From NCBI RefSeq assembly GCF_016745505.1, contig NZ_JAERUC010000087.1:40134-104133 (forward strand): a stretch of 64,000 nucleotides of DNA. The letters are read 5' to 3'. This DNA is from Streptomyces silvae (GTDB lineage: Bacteria > Actinomycetota > Actinomycetes > Streptomycetales > Streptomycetaceae). Every line of letters begins with the position of its first letter. The stretch's first letter is position 1. The notes beneath the pieces were generated by a model. The model was not told the origin of the DNA and did not search any database. It saw only the letters and a list, made by a program, of their open reading frames with translations. The position numbers were made by a program, and so were the translations under genes. Of the stretch, positions 33,836 to 42,338 are shown piece after piece.

Positions 33836-33918
33836 CGAGGGGACCTCCCGTGGGCACGGTCGCGAACGGTGGGTAGAACATAGCGCCGTCGCACATAAAG
33901 CCGCAGTCAGATGCCGGG

Positions 33919-34518
33919 TCACACATCGAGCAGCCGCCTCCCCTCGAAGGCGCGGCCCAGAGTCACCTCGTCGGCGTACTCCAGGTCGCCGCCCACGGGC
34001 AGCCCGCTGGCCAGCCGTGTGACCCGCAGGCCCATCGGCTTGACCATCCGGGCGAGGTACGTCGCGGTGGCCTCGCCCTCCAGGTTGGGGTCGGTCGCCA
34101 GGATCAGCTCGGTGATCGAGCCGTCCGCGAGCCGGGCCAGCAGCTCCCTGATGCGCAGATCGTCGGGGCCGACGCCCTCGATCGGGCTGATCGCGCCGCC
34201 GAGCACGTGGTAGCGGCCCCGGAACTCACGGGTCCGCTCGATCGCCACGACGTCCTTGGGCTCCTCCACGACGCAGATGACCGAGCGGTCACGGCGCGCG
34301 TCCCGGCAGATGCCGCACTGCTCCTGCTGGGCGACGTTGCCGCAGATCTCGCAGAAGCGGACCTTGTCCTTGACCTCCAGGAGGGCATGGGCCAGACGGC
34401 GTACGTCGGTGGGCTCGGCCTGCAGGATGTGGAAGGCGATCCGCTGCGCGCTCTTGGGACCGACGCCCGGCAGCCTGCCCAGCTCGTCGATCAGCTCTTG
34501 AACCACGCCTTCGTACAA
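33919..34518 (-). CDS. recR: Recombination protein RecR
   Basis: A 199-residue RecR of the RecFOR/RecOR gap-repair pathway. The helix-hairpin-helix is [20 protein letters not shown] (13-32), the zinc finger is C56-C59-C68-C71 (CEICG...QCGICRD), and the Toprim domain starts [14 protein letters not shown] with [13 protein letters not shown] and [14 protein letters not shown]. The start codon is a rare TTG at 34518 with AAAGG upstream. Downstream of ybaB on the same strand, as is usual. Confidence 0.95.
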   Translation of the reverse strand: MYEGVVQELIDELGRLPGVGPKSAQRIAFHILQAEPTDVRRLAHALLEVKDKVRFCEICGNVAQQEQCGICRDARRDRSVICVVEEPKDVVAIERTREFRGRYHVLGGAISPIEGVGPDDLRIRELLARLADGSITELILATDPNLEGEATATYLARMVKPMGLRVTRLASGLPVGGDLEYADEVTLGRAFEGRRLLDV

Positions 34519-34587
34519 CGGAACGCCTTTCCTTTTTCCTGCTCGTACCGTTCGTACCGTAGCCGGTGCGCCCGGGGAGCCACAGGG

Positions 34588-34923
34588 TCAGAACGGAAGA
34601 CCCGGCATCCCGCCCAGGCCCTGGGCCAGGGGGCCCAGCTTCTCCTGCTGGAGCTGCTGGGCGTTCTCGTTGGCCGCCTGGACGGCCGCGACCACGAGGT
34701 CCGCGAGCGTCTCGGTGTCCTCCGGGTCCACCGCGCCCGGATCGATCACCAGGGCGCGGAGCTCGCCGGACCCGGTCACGGTGGCCTTCACAAGACCACC
34801 GCCCGCCTGTCCCTCGACCTCGGTCCTGGCCAGTTCCTCCTGGGCCGCGGCGAGATCCTGCTGCATCTTCTGGGCCTGCTGGAGCAACTGCTGCATGTTG
34901 GGCTGACCACCACCGGGAATCAC
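34588..34923 (-). CDS. YbaB/EbfC nucleoid-associated protein
   Basis: A 111-residue DNA-binding protein starting [20 protein letters not shown], with a long N-terminal coiled-coil helix, the beta-strand [20 protein letters not shown], and the acidic [20 protein letters not shown]. The GTG at 34923 is chosen over the ATG at 34938 because AGGAG sits five bases before the GTG. Adjacent to recR (69-bp gap), the conserved ybaB-recR pair; dnaX is not in the window. Confidence 0.9.
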   Translation of the reverse strand: MIPGGGQPNMQQLLQQAQKMQQDLAAAQEELARTEVEGQAGGGLVKATVTGSGELRALVIDPGAVDPEDTETLADLVVAAVQAANENAQQLQQEKLGPLAQGLGGMPGLPF

Positions 34924-35282
34924 GGTCACTCCTGGCATTTCGACAACGGATTGTTTCGGTACGCCGAGCCTACGTGTTCGCCGGACGCCGCGCCCCACCC
35001 ACCGGGACCAACTCTTTCGAGTGAGTTCTGAAAACTGCCTGCCGGGCTCCTATACCTGACCAGAGGCCGTGCCCACCCGGGAATCCCGCGATTTCGACCC
35101 CGCGGCCCACCATTCGGCGGTAGGAAGAGCATGCGTATCCGTACCCGTACGCAGAGCGAGGGTAACGCAGAGTTACACGGGTGGGGCCCCGGTCATATGC
35201 CGGGAACCGCCCCCTCCGTGACCGAGAGCCGTGCCGATCCGCGTCGATACGTGCCGAACGCAGAGTGCAGAGGAGTCCCCCG
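34924..35282. other. Divergent intergenic region ybaB / SLATT gene
   Basis: About 360 bp without a gene. It holds the start regions of both divergent genes and several CCGTACC-type pentamer repeats around 35135-35160. No operator palindrome or terminator was recognised. Confidence 0.4.
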
Positions 35283-36068
35283 GTGAGTCAGCCGGAGATG
35301 CAGCCCGAAGGGCCGCCCCGCAAGGAGTCCGGCGCGGGTTCCGGTGCAGGCACCGGAACCGATCGGTCCGGTTCACGCTACGGTTCGAGCCCCCGGGACC
35401 TGGCCGGCCGCGCCTTCCCCCTCGGCGACTGGGGTGAACCCGCCGAGCGGCTCGACGAGCTCTACCGGTGGGTCGAGGCCGGTGCCCTGGAGACCGCCGA
35501 GTGGTATCTGCGCGACCGCGTCCGCAAGCGGCGCACCGCCAGGCTGCTCCGGCTCGGCACGGCGGCGGGGGTGGTGGCGGGCGCGGCCCTCCCGCTGCTC
35601 GATCTGACCGGGGAGCTGCACGGGTCGGCCGGCTGGGGCTATCTGTCGCTGCTGCTGGGCGCCGCGTGCATGGCGTGCGACCGGTACTTCGGACTGACCT
35701 CCGGCTGGATAAGGAATCTCGCGACGGCACAGGCCGTGCAGCGGCGCCTCCAGGTGCTCCAGTTCGACTGGTCGTCCGAGTGCGTCCGCGAGGTCCTCGG
35801 GCCGACGGAGGGCACCGCCAGCGAGGCGGCGGAGCGGTGCCTGGGGGTGCTGCGCCGGTTCTCCGAGGACATCACCGAGCTCGTCCGGATGGAGACGGCG
35901 GACTGGATGGTCGAGTTCCGGGCCGGACCCGCGCCCATGGGGATGCAGTCGCTGGTGACGGGCGGGCCCGGTGGCCGCCCCGAGCCGGGGACCTCGCACG
36001 GCCGCCTCACCATGCCGGTGGCCCGGCCGAACATGCCGCGCCAGCGGCCGCCGGAGCCGCCCCGGTGA
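35283..36068 (+). CDS. SLATT-domain membrane protein
   Basis: A 261-residue protein. After a ~35-residue disordered N-terminus comes RLDELYRWVEAGALETAEWYLRD, then two close transmembrane helices at ~88-107 (LLRLGTAAGVVAGAALPLLDL) and ~117-136 (WGYLSLLLGAACMACDRYFG), then a long amphipathic helical region. This order matches SLATT (two-TM effector associated with SMODS/SLOG nucleotide-signalling systems). No cyclase or SLOG gene is adjacent, and the protein is probably a Streptomyces house gene. GAGGAG precedes the GTG at 35283. Confidence 0.75.
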   Translation: MSQPEMQPEGPPRKESGAGSGAGTGTDRSGSRYGSSPRDLAGRAFPLGDWGEPAERLDELYRWVEAGALETAEWYLRDRVRKRRTARLLRLGTAAGVVAGAALPLLDLTGELHGSAGWGYLSLLLGAACMACDRYFGLTSGWIRNLATAQAVQRRLQVLQFDWSSECVREVLGPTEGTASEAAERCLGVLRRFSEDITELVRMETADWMVEFRAGPAPMGMQSLVTGGPGGRPEPGTSHGRLTMPVARPNMPRQRPPEPPR

Positions 36069-36084
36069 AGGAGCGGCCCCCGGC

Positions 36085-36135
36085 GGCCGGAAGCCGGTGC
36101 GGGGGCCGGAAGCCGGCCCGGCGGCCGGAAGCCGG
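36085..36135. repeat. 19-bp-period repeat after the SLATT gene
   Basis: Three copies of GGCCGGAAGCCGG at 36085, 36104 and 36123 (exact 19-bp period), followed by two copies of CGGCGGCTCAG near 36157-36180. Each unit is a small palindrome. Confidence 0.75.
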
Positions 36136-36177
36136 TGCGGAGGCTGCCGCGGGCGCGGCGGCTCAGCGTGCGGCGGC

Positions 36178-36828
36178 TCAGCTGAAGATGATCATCGAGC
36201 CCTGCGCGAGGCTGCGGGTCGCCGCCGCGTGCAGGCCCAGCCAGACGTGCCGCTCCCGGGCGAACGGACTCTCGTCGTACGGGACCGGAGCGGCCGGTTC
36301 CTCCAGCGTGGTGGGGCCGGCGGGCGGGAGGGGGGCGGCCGGCGGGTTGGCCGGGTCGATGCCGATGGACGGGGCGACGAACTCCAGCTCCCGCAGCAGG
36401 CCGTGGGAGGAGCCCAGCGGGCCGCCGCCCTCCAGGAGCTGGTCGTCGGAGAGCGGATGGGGGAAATCCAGCGGGACGTACGCCCCGGCGTGGTCGTAGT
36501 GCCAGACCAGGTGCGACTCCTGCGCGCTCTGCTCGAACATCTCCAGCAGCTGCTCGTAGTCCCCGCCCAGTGCGTCGACAGGTGTGACGGCGAGGCCGCT
36601 GAGCTGGAGCAGGTAGGCGCGGCGCAGGAAGTGCAGGGCGTCGTAGTCGAAGCCCGCGACGGGGGCCACGTCCCCGGTGAGTCCTGGCATGTAGGCGTAG
36701 ACGGGCACGGGCGGCAGCCCCGCCTCGGTCAGCGCCTTGTCGTAGACGGCGATCTCTTCGGCGAACGGGTTGTCGGGGCTGTGGCACAGCACATCGACGA
36801 GGGGGACCAGCCACAGGTCACAGGCCAC
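36178..36828 (-). CDS. Conserved hypothetical protein
   Basis: About 216 residues from the GTG at 36828 (VACDLWLVPLVDVLC), with GGAGAGCG upstream; an in-frame ATG at 36909 would give 243 residues, so the start is uncertain. No TM helix or known motif is visible. The sequence is rich in aromatic residues (SHLVWHYDHAGAYVPLDFPHPL) and ends FARERHVWLGLHAAATRSL. I do not recognise the family. It follows the GntR gene on the same strand with a 100-bp gap. Confidence 0.7.
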   Translation of the reverse strand: MACDLWLVPLVDVLCHSPDNPFAEEIAVYDKALTEAGLPPVPVYAYMPGLTGDVAPVAGFDYDALHFLRRAYLLQLSGLAVTPVDALGGDYEQLLEMFEQSAQESHLVWHYDHAGAYVPLDFPHPLSDDQLLEGGGPLGSSHGLLRELEFVAPSIGIDPANPPAAPLPPAGPTTLEEPAAPVPYDESPFARERHVWLGLHAAATRSLAQGSMIIFS

Positions 36829-36928
36829 GAAGTCTCGCTCTCCAACGGGTTCGTGCAACGGTCGGGACAGCGTAATGCGGCCGGGACCCCGCGCACAGGG
36901 TGCGGGCATGCCGTGGGCCGGGGCGGGC

Positions 36929-37645
36929 TCAGGTGTGACCCGGGTGCGGGGGGTCGCCGTGGGCCAGCCGGTCCGCCCAGTTCAGCCCGTGCGCGTAGTA
37001 GTCGTCGAGCACCGCGCGTACGGCCGGCCCGTCGGCCATCGTGATCGCCTCCACCAGCTCCCGGTGACCGTGCCACAGCCAGTCGCGTACGCCGTCGCCG
37101 TCGCCGCGCAGGTACGGGACGGCGAAGGCCCAGGCCTGCATCCGCAGCCGTTGCAGGAAGTCGCTGATGTAGGCGTTGCCGATGACCGCGCCGAGCTCCC
37201 GCCAGAACCGCAGGTCGTAGCCGATGAGGATGTCGAGGTCACCGCCGCGCGCCGCCCGTGAGGCCTCCTCGCCCCGGCGGCGTACGGAGACGAGGGCGAC
37301 CCGGTGCGCGCCGATCACGGCGGACGCCGAACCGGTCCCGTCGAAGATCCGCCGGAACACCCCGTCTATGACCAGGGCCCGCGCCTCGACCATGGCCCGG
37401 TAGTCGGCGACGGAGAACTCACGGACGCGGAAGCCGCGGTGCTGGTCGGATTCGAGCAGGCCCTGCGCGGAGAGGTCGAAGAGCGCTTCCCGTACGGGCG
37501 TCGCGGAGACCCCGTACTGCTCGGCGATCTGCTTGACGGTGAACTCCACCCGGGGCCGCAGGCGCCCCGCGAGCACCTCGTCACGCAGTGCGTCGGCGAT
37601 CTGCTGCCGCAGCGTGCTGCGGGTCACGCCTCCGCTCGCACCCAT
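36929..37645 (-). CDS. GntR-family regulator (FCD-like)
   Basis: A 238-residue regulator. The winged HTH spans ~10-75 (QQIADALRDEVLAGRLRP, then FTVKQIAEQYGVSATPVREAL), and an all-helical effector domain follows (MVEARALVIDGVFRRI, GYDLRFWRELGAVIGNAYI). It lies 70 bp downstream of the aminotransferase gene on the same strand, suggesting that it may control amine/amino acid catabolism there; this is inference. No palindromic site was found by eye in the short upstream gap. Confidence 0.87.
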   Translation of the reverse strand: MGASGGVTRSTLRQQIADALRDEVLAGRLRPRVEFTVKQIAEQYGVSATPVREALFDLSAQGLLESDQHRGFRVREFSVADYRAMVEARALVIDGVFRRIFDGTGSASAVIGAHRVALVSVRRRGEEASRAARGGDLDILIGYDLRFWRELGAVIGNAYISDFLQRLRMQAWAFAVPYLRGDGDGVRDWLWHGHRELVEAITMADGPAVRAVLDDYYAHGLNWADRLAHGDPPHPGHT

Positions 37646-37715
37646 GACGCCCCCTCCCGTTCTCGGCTTGGGTCACCTTACGACCTGGTGGGGGGCGTCA
37701 TGCCGGGTGACGTCC

Positions 37716-39089
37716 CTACCGCGTGTGCTCGTCGGCGACCGACAGGGCCGCGTCCAGGGCCGCGAGACCCTCCTTCGCCTCGGCCTCGGTGATGTTGCAG
37801 GCGGGGACGACATGGGTGCGGTTCATGTTGATGAAGGGCCAGAGGCCGTTCTTCCGGCAGGCCGCGCCGAAGGCGGCCATCGGGGCGTTGGCCTCACCGG
37901 TCGCGTTGTACGGGACCAGGGGCTCGCGGGTCTCCCGGTCGCGGACCAGCTCCAGCGCCCAGAACGCGCCGAGCCCGCGCACCTCGCCGACGGACGGGTG
38001 GCGCTCGGCGAGCTCCCGCAGTCCGGGGCCGAGCACGTGCTCGCCGAGGTGCGCCGCGCTCTCGACGACCTTCTCGTCCTCCATCACGCCGATCGTGGCG
38101 ACGGCGGCGGCGCAGGCCAGCGGGTGACCGGAGTAGGTGAGTCCGCCGGGGTAGGGGCGGGTCTCGAACGTGGCGGCGATCTCGGCGTTGATCGCGACGC
38201 CGCCGAGCGGCACGTAACCGGAGTTCACGCCCTTGGCGAAGGTCATCAGGTCGGGTGTGACGTCGAAGTGGTCGGCGGCGAACCACTTCCCGGTGCGCCC
38301 GAAGCCGGCCATGACCTCGTCGAGGACGAAGACGATGCCGTACCGGTCGCAGATCTCGCGGACCCCGGCGAGGTAGCCGGGCGGCGGCGTCATGATGCCG
38401 GCCGTGCCCGGGATGGTCTCCAGGACGATCGCGGCGATGGTCGAGGGGCCCTCGTAGGCGAGGGTGTCCTCCAGGTGCTGGAGGGCGCGGGCGCACTCCT
38501 CGGCCTCCGTCCCCGCGTAGAACGGGGAGCGGTAGAGGAACGGCGCCCAGAAGCGGACGACGCCCGCCGATCCGGTGTCGGACGCCCAGCGGCGCGGGTC
38601 GCCGGTGAGGTTGATCGCGGTGGAGGTGGCGCCGTGGTACGAGCGGTAGGCGGAGAGCACCTTCGTACGCCCGGTGTGGACGCGGGCCATGCGGACGGCG
38701 TTCTCGACGGCCTCGGCACCGCCGTTGGTGAAGAAGATCTTGTCCAGGTCGCCGGTGGTGCGCTCGGCGATCAGCCGGGCGGCCTCGGAGCGCGCCTCGA
38801 CGGCGAAGGCGGGGGCGAACGTGGCGAGCCTGCCCGCCTGTTCCTGGATCGCGGCGACCACGGTGGGGTGCTGGTAGCCGATGTTGGTGAAGACGAGACC
38901 GCTGGTGAAGTCCAGATAGCGGTTTCCGTCGTAGTCCCAGAAGTACGCCCCCTCGGCGCCGGCGACGGCGAGTGGGTCGATCAGGCCCTGGGCGGACCAG
39001 GAGTGGAACACGTGGGCGCGGTCGGCGGCCTTCACGGCCGCGCCCGCGGCGGGGTCGGCGTACGGGGCGCGAGGGGCATCGGGGCTCAT
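37716..39089 (-). CDS. Class III PLP-dependent aminotransferase
   Basis: A 457-residue aminotransferase. Landmarks: YFWDYDGNRYLDFTSGL, FTNGGAEAVENAVRMAR (cofactor phosphate binding), YRSYHGATSTAINLTGDPRR, IVFVLDEVMAGFGRTGKWFA with the PLP-ring Asp, and MTFAKGVNSGYVPLGG with the Schiff-base Lys. It is closest in look to taurine/beta-alanine:pyruvate and related omega-aminotransferases; substrate not assigned. The ATG at 39089 has TACGCT six bases upstream (39096-39101), a leaderless start. Confidence 0.9.
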   Translation of the reverse strand: MSPDAPRAPYADPAAGAAVKAADRAHVFHSWSAQGLIDPLAVAGAEGAYFWDYDGNRYLDFTSGLVFTNIGYQHPTVVAAIQEQAGRLATFAPAFAVEARSEAARLIAERTTGDLDKIFFTNGGAEAVENAVRMARVHTGRTKVLSAYRSYHGATSTAINLTGDPRRWASDTGSAGVVRFWAPFLYRSPFYAGTEAEECARALQHLEDTLAYEGPSTIAAIVLETIPGTAGIMTPPPGYLAGVREICDRYGIVFVLDEVMAGFGRTGKWFAADHFDVTPDLMTFAKGVNSGYVPLGGVAINAEIAATFETRPYPGGLTYSGHPLACAAAVATIGVMEDEKVVESAAHLGEHVLGPGLRELAERHPSVGEVRGLGAFWALELVRDRETREPLVPYNATGEANAPMAAFGAACRKNGLWPFINMNRTHVVPACNITEAEAKEGLAALDAALSVADEHTR

Positions 39090-39095
39090 GCGGCG

Positions 39096-39101
39096 AGCGT
39101 A
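39096..39101 (-). promoter_or_regulatory. Leaderless -10 hexamer for the aminotransferase gene
   Basis: TACGCT on the minus strand, six bases before the ATG at 39089. Confidence 0.58.
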
Positions 39102-39198
39102 TGCGGCGGCGCGGCCGTCCTCCATGGCCACTCTGTACGGCGTGGGCCGCGCGGCTCGGCAGGGTGTCGGGTCCCCGCCCGGCGACCGGCCGAACGAT

Positions 39199-39233
39199 TG
39201 ACAGCATGTTGTCATCATGACAGGCTGCTGTCA
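39199..39233. promoter_or_regulatory. Two MarR-type operators overlapping the promoter of the DJ-1/marR operon
   Basis: TGACAGCATGTTGTCA (39199-39214) and TGACAGGCTGCTGTCA (39218-39233): the same TGACAG-N4-YTGTCA palindrome twice, 19 bp apart. A TTGACA -35 (39198-39203) and a CAGGCT -10 (17-bp spacer) lie inside them. Confidence 0.75.
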
Positions 39234-39273
39234 TAAGGGGCAGTATCCGGAAGTTCCGCCACCGGAGGTCGTC

Positions 39274-39885
39274 ATGACCGGCACCAGCGTCCACCTGGCC
39301 GTCTACGACATGTTCGCCGACTGGGAGCCGGGCTTCGCCACGGCCCAGCTCACCCAGCACGGCCGCACCGTGCGCACGGTCGGCCTCACCACCTCACCCG
39401 TCACCACGATGGGCGGGGTCCGCGTCCAGCCCGACCTGTCGCTCGACGCGCTGGACCCCGCCGGGAGCGAGCTGCTGATCCTCACCGGCGCCGCGCTCTG
39501 GGACACCGGGGACACCCTCGCCCCCTTCGCCCGGACGGCACGGGCCTTCCTGGAGGCGGGCGTGCCCGTGGCGGCCATCTGCGGGGCGACCGCGGGGCTG
39601 GCCCGCGAGGGGCTGCTCGACGACCGCCGCCACACGAGCGCCGTCTCCTTCTACCTCGCCGCCACGGGGTACGCGGGCGGCGCGCACTACGTGGAGGCCG
39701 ACGCGGTGACGGACACGGGTGGGGCGTCGCGCGGCGCTCTCGTCACGGCGGGTCCGACCGAGCCGGTCGCCTTCGCCCGCGAGATCTTCGGGCTGCTCGG
39801 GGTGTTCGAGCCGAAGAAGCTGGACGCCTGGTACCGGCTCTTCCACGACTCGGACGCGGGCGCCTACGAGGAGCTGAACGGATGA
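39274..39885 (+). CDS. DJ-1/PfpI-family protein
   Basis: A 203-residue DJ-1-superfamily protein. The nucleophile elbow is AAICGATAGLAREGLLDD (Cys in ICGAT), the upstream strand is LILTGAALWDTGD, and a conserved acidic residue is present near YDMFADWEPGF. Related proteins include isonitrile hydratases, glyoxalases and YajL-type chaperones; activity not assigned. GGAGG precedes the ATG at 39274. The downstream marR gene overlaps by 4 bp, and two MarR-type operators cover the promoter. Confidence 0.88.
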   Translation: MTGTSVHLAVYDMFADWEPGFATAQLTQHGRTVRTVGLTTSPVTTMGGVRVQPDLSLDALDPAGSELLILTGAALWDTGDTLAPFARTARAFLEAGVPVAAICGATAGLAREGLLDDRRHTSAVSFYLAATGYAGGAHYVEADAVTDTGGASRGALVTAGPTEPVAFAREIFGLLGVFEPKKLDAWYRLFHDSDAGAYEELNG

Positions 39886-40421
39886 GCGGTACGACCGAGG
39901 GGAGCGCCGGGGGCGCCGGGGCCGGGGAGAACGCCGGGGGCGGGGAGGGCCCGGGGGACCCCACGCTGCTCAGCCGCACCGCGCTCGGGGTGTTCCGGCT
40001 CAACGGCCGGTTCCTGGCCGTCGCCGAGGAGCTGGCCGGCCCCGCAGGACTCACGGCCGCCCGGTGGCAGGTGCTCGGCGCGGTCCTCACCGAGCCGCTT
40101 CCCGTGTCGGGGATCGCCCGCGCGATGGGGATCACCCGGCAGAGCGTGCAGCGGATCGCCGACCTCCTGGTCGACCGCGGCCTCGCCGAGTACGTCGCGA
40201 ACCCGGCCCACCGGCGCGCCAAGCTGCTCCGCCCCACCGCGGAGGGCCGGGCCGCGGTGAGGCGGATCGTCCCCGCCCACGCGGAGTTCGCGGCGCGGCT
40301 GGCCGGGGAGCTGGGCGAGGAGGAGTTCGCGCGGACCGTCGAGGTGCTGGAGCGGCTCTCGGCCGTGATGGACACCCTGGCGTCCCCGCCGGGGCTTCCG
40401 CCGGAGCCCTCCGGGGGCTGA
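39882..40421 (+). CDS. MarR-family regulator
   Basis: A 179-residue MarR protein. After a Gly-rich N-terminal tail of ~25 residues, the winged HTH is LTAARWQVLGAVLTEPLPVSG with IARAMGITRQSVQRIADLLV as recognition region, and the wing RRAKLLRPTAEG. Terminal helices form the dimer. It is coupled to the DJ-1 gene (ATGA), and two matching palindromes overlap their shared promoter, so autorepression with release by a small electrophile or phenolic is the likely mode (inference). Confidence 0.9.
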   Translation: MSGTTEGSAGGAGAGENAGGGEGPGDPTLLSRTALGVFRLNGRFLAVAEELAGPAGLTAARWQVLGAVLTEPLPVSGIARAMGITRQSVQRIADLLVDRGLAEYVANPAHRRAKLLRPTAEGRAAVRRIVPAHAEFAARLAGELGEEEFARTVEVLERLSAVMDTLASPPGLPPEPSGG

Positions 40422-40496
40422 GGGGCTCTCCGGTCCAGGTGCGCCGCTATCCTCGACGCACGGTCCGCCACGGCCGCACGGGGGAGGAAACGCACG

Positions 40497-42296
40497 ATGG
40501 AGAAGCTGGGCTCCGGTGATCCGCAACGCATCGGTACCTACCGTCTGTTGGGGCGCCTCGGCTCGGGCGGGATGGGCCAGGTGTTCCTGGCACGCTCGGA
40601 CCGCGGCCGCACCGTCGCCCTCAAGCTGGTCCGCCCCGAGCTCGCCGAACTGCAGCATTTCCGCGACCGTTTCCGCGCGGAGGTGCAGGCGGCACGGCAG
40701 GTCGGCGGCTCCTGGACCGCGCCGGTGCTCGACGCCGGGGTGGACGCCGCGGTCCCGTGGGTGGCCACCGGTTACGTCGCCGGCCCCTCCCTCCACCGCA
40801 TCGTCTCGGGGCGCCCCGGCGCGCCGCTGGCCGACTCGGGGGCGTACGGTCCACTCCCCGAACGCTCCGTCCGCATCCTGGGCGCCGGGCTCGCGGGGGC
40901 CCTCCAGGACATCCACCGCGCCGGGCTGATCCACCGTGACCTGAAACCGTCCAACGTCCTGATGACGATCGACGGCCCCCGGGTCATCGACTTCGGGATC
41001 GCCCGGGCCCTGGACACCGTGGCCGACGGCGGCCTCACCCGCACCGGCGCGATGATCGGCTCGCCCGGCTTCATGTCGCCGGAGCAGGTGCGGGGCGAGC
41101 GGGTGACGACCGCGTGCGACGTGTTCTGCCTCGGCGCCGTCCTGGCGTACGCGTCCACCGGCCGGCTGCCGTTCGGCTCGGCGGAGACCGGGGCGCACGC
41201 GCTGATGTACCGGATCGCGCAGGAGGAGCCCGACCTCACCGGCGTACCCGTCGACCTCGTCGAGCTGATCCAGGAGTGCCTGACGAAGGATCCGGCCGCG
41301 CGGCCCTCCACGGACGCCGTCCTGGAACGGCTGGGCGACACGGACACGGCCGAGCCGTGGCTTCCGGGCGCGCTGATCGCGCAGCTGGGGCGGCATGCCG
41401 TGGAACTGCTGGACGCCGAGGACCCGGAGGAACCCGAAGCCCCGACCGGTCCGGCGGCTCCCGGCCCGGCGGCTCCCGGCCCGGCGGCTCCCGGCCAGGC
41501 CGGGGTTCCGCGGGCGGCGCCCGTGCCCCCCGCGCCCTTCCGGCCCACTCCTCCCGCACCGGCCCCGCGCCCCGCCGCCCCCTACCCCGGCCCCACGCAT
41601 CCCCGGCCCCCGGTGCCGCAGCCGGCCGCGCCGTCGCGTGCGTACGGCTATCCACAACAGCCCTCCCCCGCCCACGGATACGGGCCCACGCCCCCGTACG
41701 GACCGCCGGCGGGCTATGCGCCGCCCCAGCCCCCACGCCGTCGCGCGCTGGGCTCCTCCCTGGCGCTGATAGCAGTCGCCCTGCTCGTCGCGGTGGGGGC
41801 GGGCTGGGGGGTCTACGCCTTCATGCGGGGCGGGGACGGCGACCCCACGGCGAACCCGAGCGGGGCGGTCTCCTCGTCCGGTGGCGGCTCCTCGGGCGGC
41901 CAGGGCTCCGGCGGAGGCGACGGCAAGGGCTCCGGCGGCACCGTCCCTTCCGGGTTCCTCGGCACCTGGACCGGCACCATCGAGAGCGGTGGCGGGGCGT
42001 CCACACGTCAACTGACCGTTCGGAAGGGCGAGGTGGGCGACACCGTGTTGTCCCTGACCGCCGAGGGCCCGCTCGACACGGGCGGCTCCTACCGCTGCGT
42101 GTTCGAGGCCGACCTCGCGAGCGAGCCGTCCTCCGGCGGGCCTGTCCGCATCGGACCCTCCCGGGTCGTCGAGGGCGCACCGAAGACGTCGTGCACCCCG
42201 GGAGAGCCCACCGTCCTGACGCTGCTGCCGGACGGCACCCTGCGCCGTCAGATCACCTCCACCGGCCAGAGCCTGACGTACACGAAGACGGGCTGA
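40497..42296 (+). CDS. Membrane Ser/Thr protein kinase (PknB-like)
   Basis: A 599-residue Hanks-type kinase. Gly-rich loop LGSGGMGQVF (21-30), catalytic Lys43 (VALKLV), HRDLKPSN (146-153), DFG (165-167), and SPGFMSPEQV are all intact, so it should be active. Residues ~305-420 are a Pro/Ala-rich linker with PAAPG repeats. One TM helix is at ~420-446. The outer domain has a Gly/Ser-rich stretch and then a ~100-residue beta-rich segment (FLGTWTGTIESGG...YRCVFEADL), not PASTA. GGAGGAAA precedes the ATG. Confidence 0.93.
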   Translation: MEKLGSGDPQRIGTYRLLGRLGSGGMGQVFLARSDRGRTVALKLVRPELAELQHFRDRFRAEVQAARQVGGSWTAPVLDAGVDAAVPWVATGYVAGPSLHRIVSGRPGAPLADSGAYGPLPERSVRILGAGLAGALQDIHRAGLIHRDLKPSNVLMTIDGPRVIDFGIARALDTVADGGLTRTGAMIGSPGFMSPEQVRGERVTTACDVFCLGAVLAYASTGRLPFGSAETGAHALMYRIAQEEPDLTGVPVDLVELIQECLTKDPAARPSTDAVLERLGDTDTAEPWLPGALIAQLGRHAVELLDAEDPEEPEAPTGPAAPGPAAPGPAAPGQAGVPRAAPVPPAPFRPTPPAPAPRPAAPYPGPTHPRPPVPQPAAPSRAYGYPQQPSPAHGYGPTPPYGPPAGYAPPQPPRRRALGSSLALIAVALLVAVGAGWGVYAFMRGGDGDPTANPSGAVSSSGGGSSGGQGSGGGDGKGSGGTVPSGFLGTWTGTIESGGGASTRQLTVRKGEVGDTVLSLTAEGPLDTGGSYRCVFEADLASEPSSGGPVRIGPSRVVEGAPKTSCTPGEPTVLTLLPDGTLRRQITSTGQSLTYTKTG

Positions 42297-42338
42297 GGGG
42301 TTCGAGCGGGGGACGCAGACGGGCGGTGCCGTACGCGG

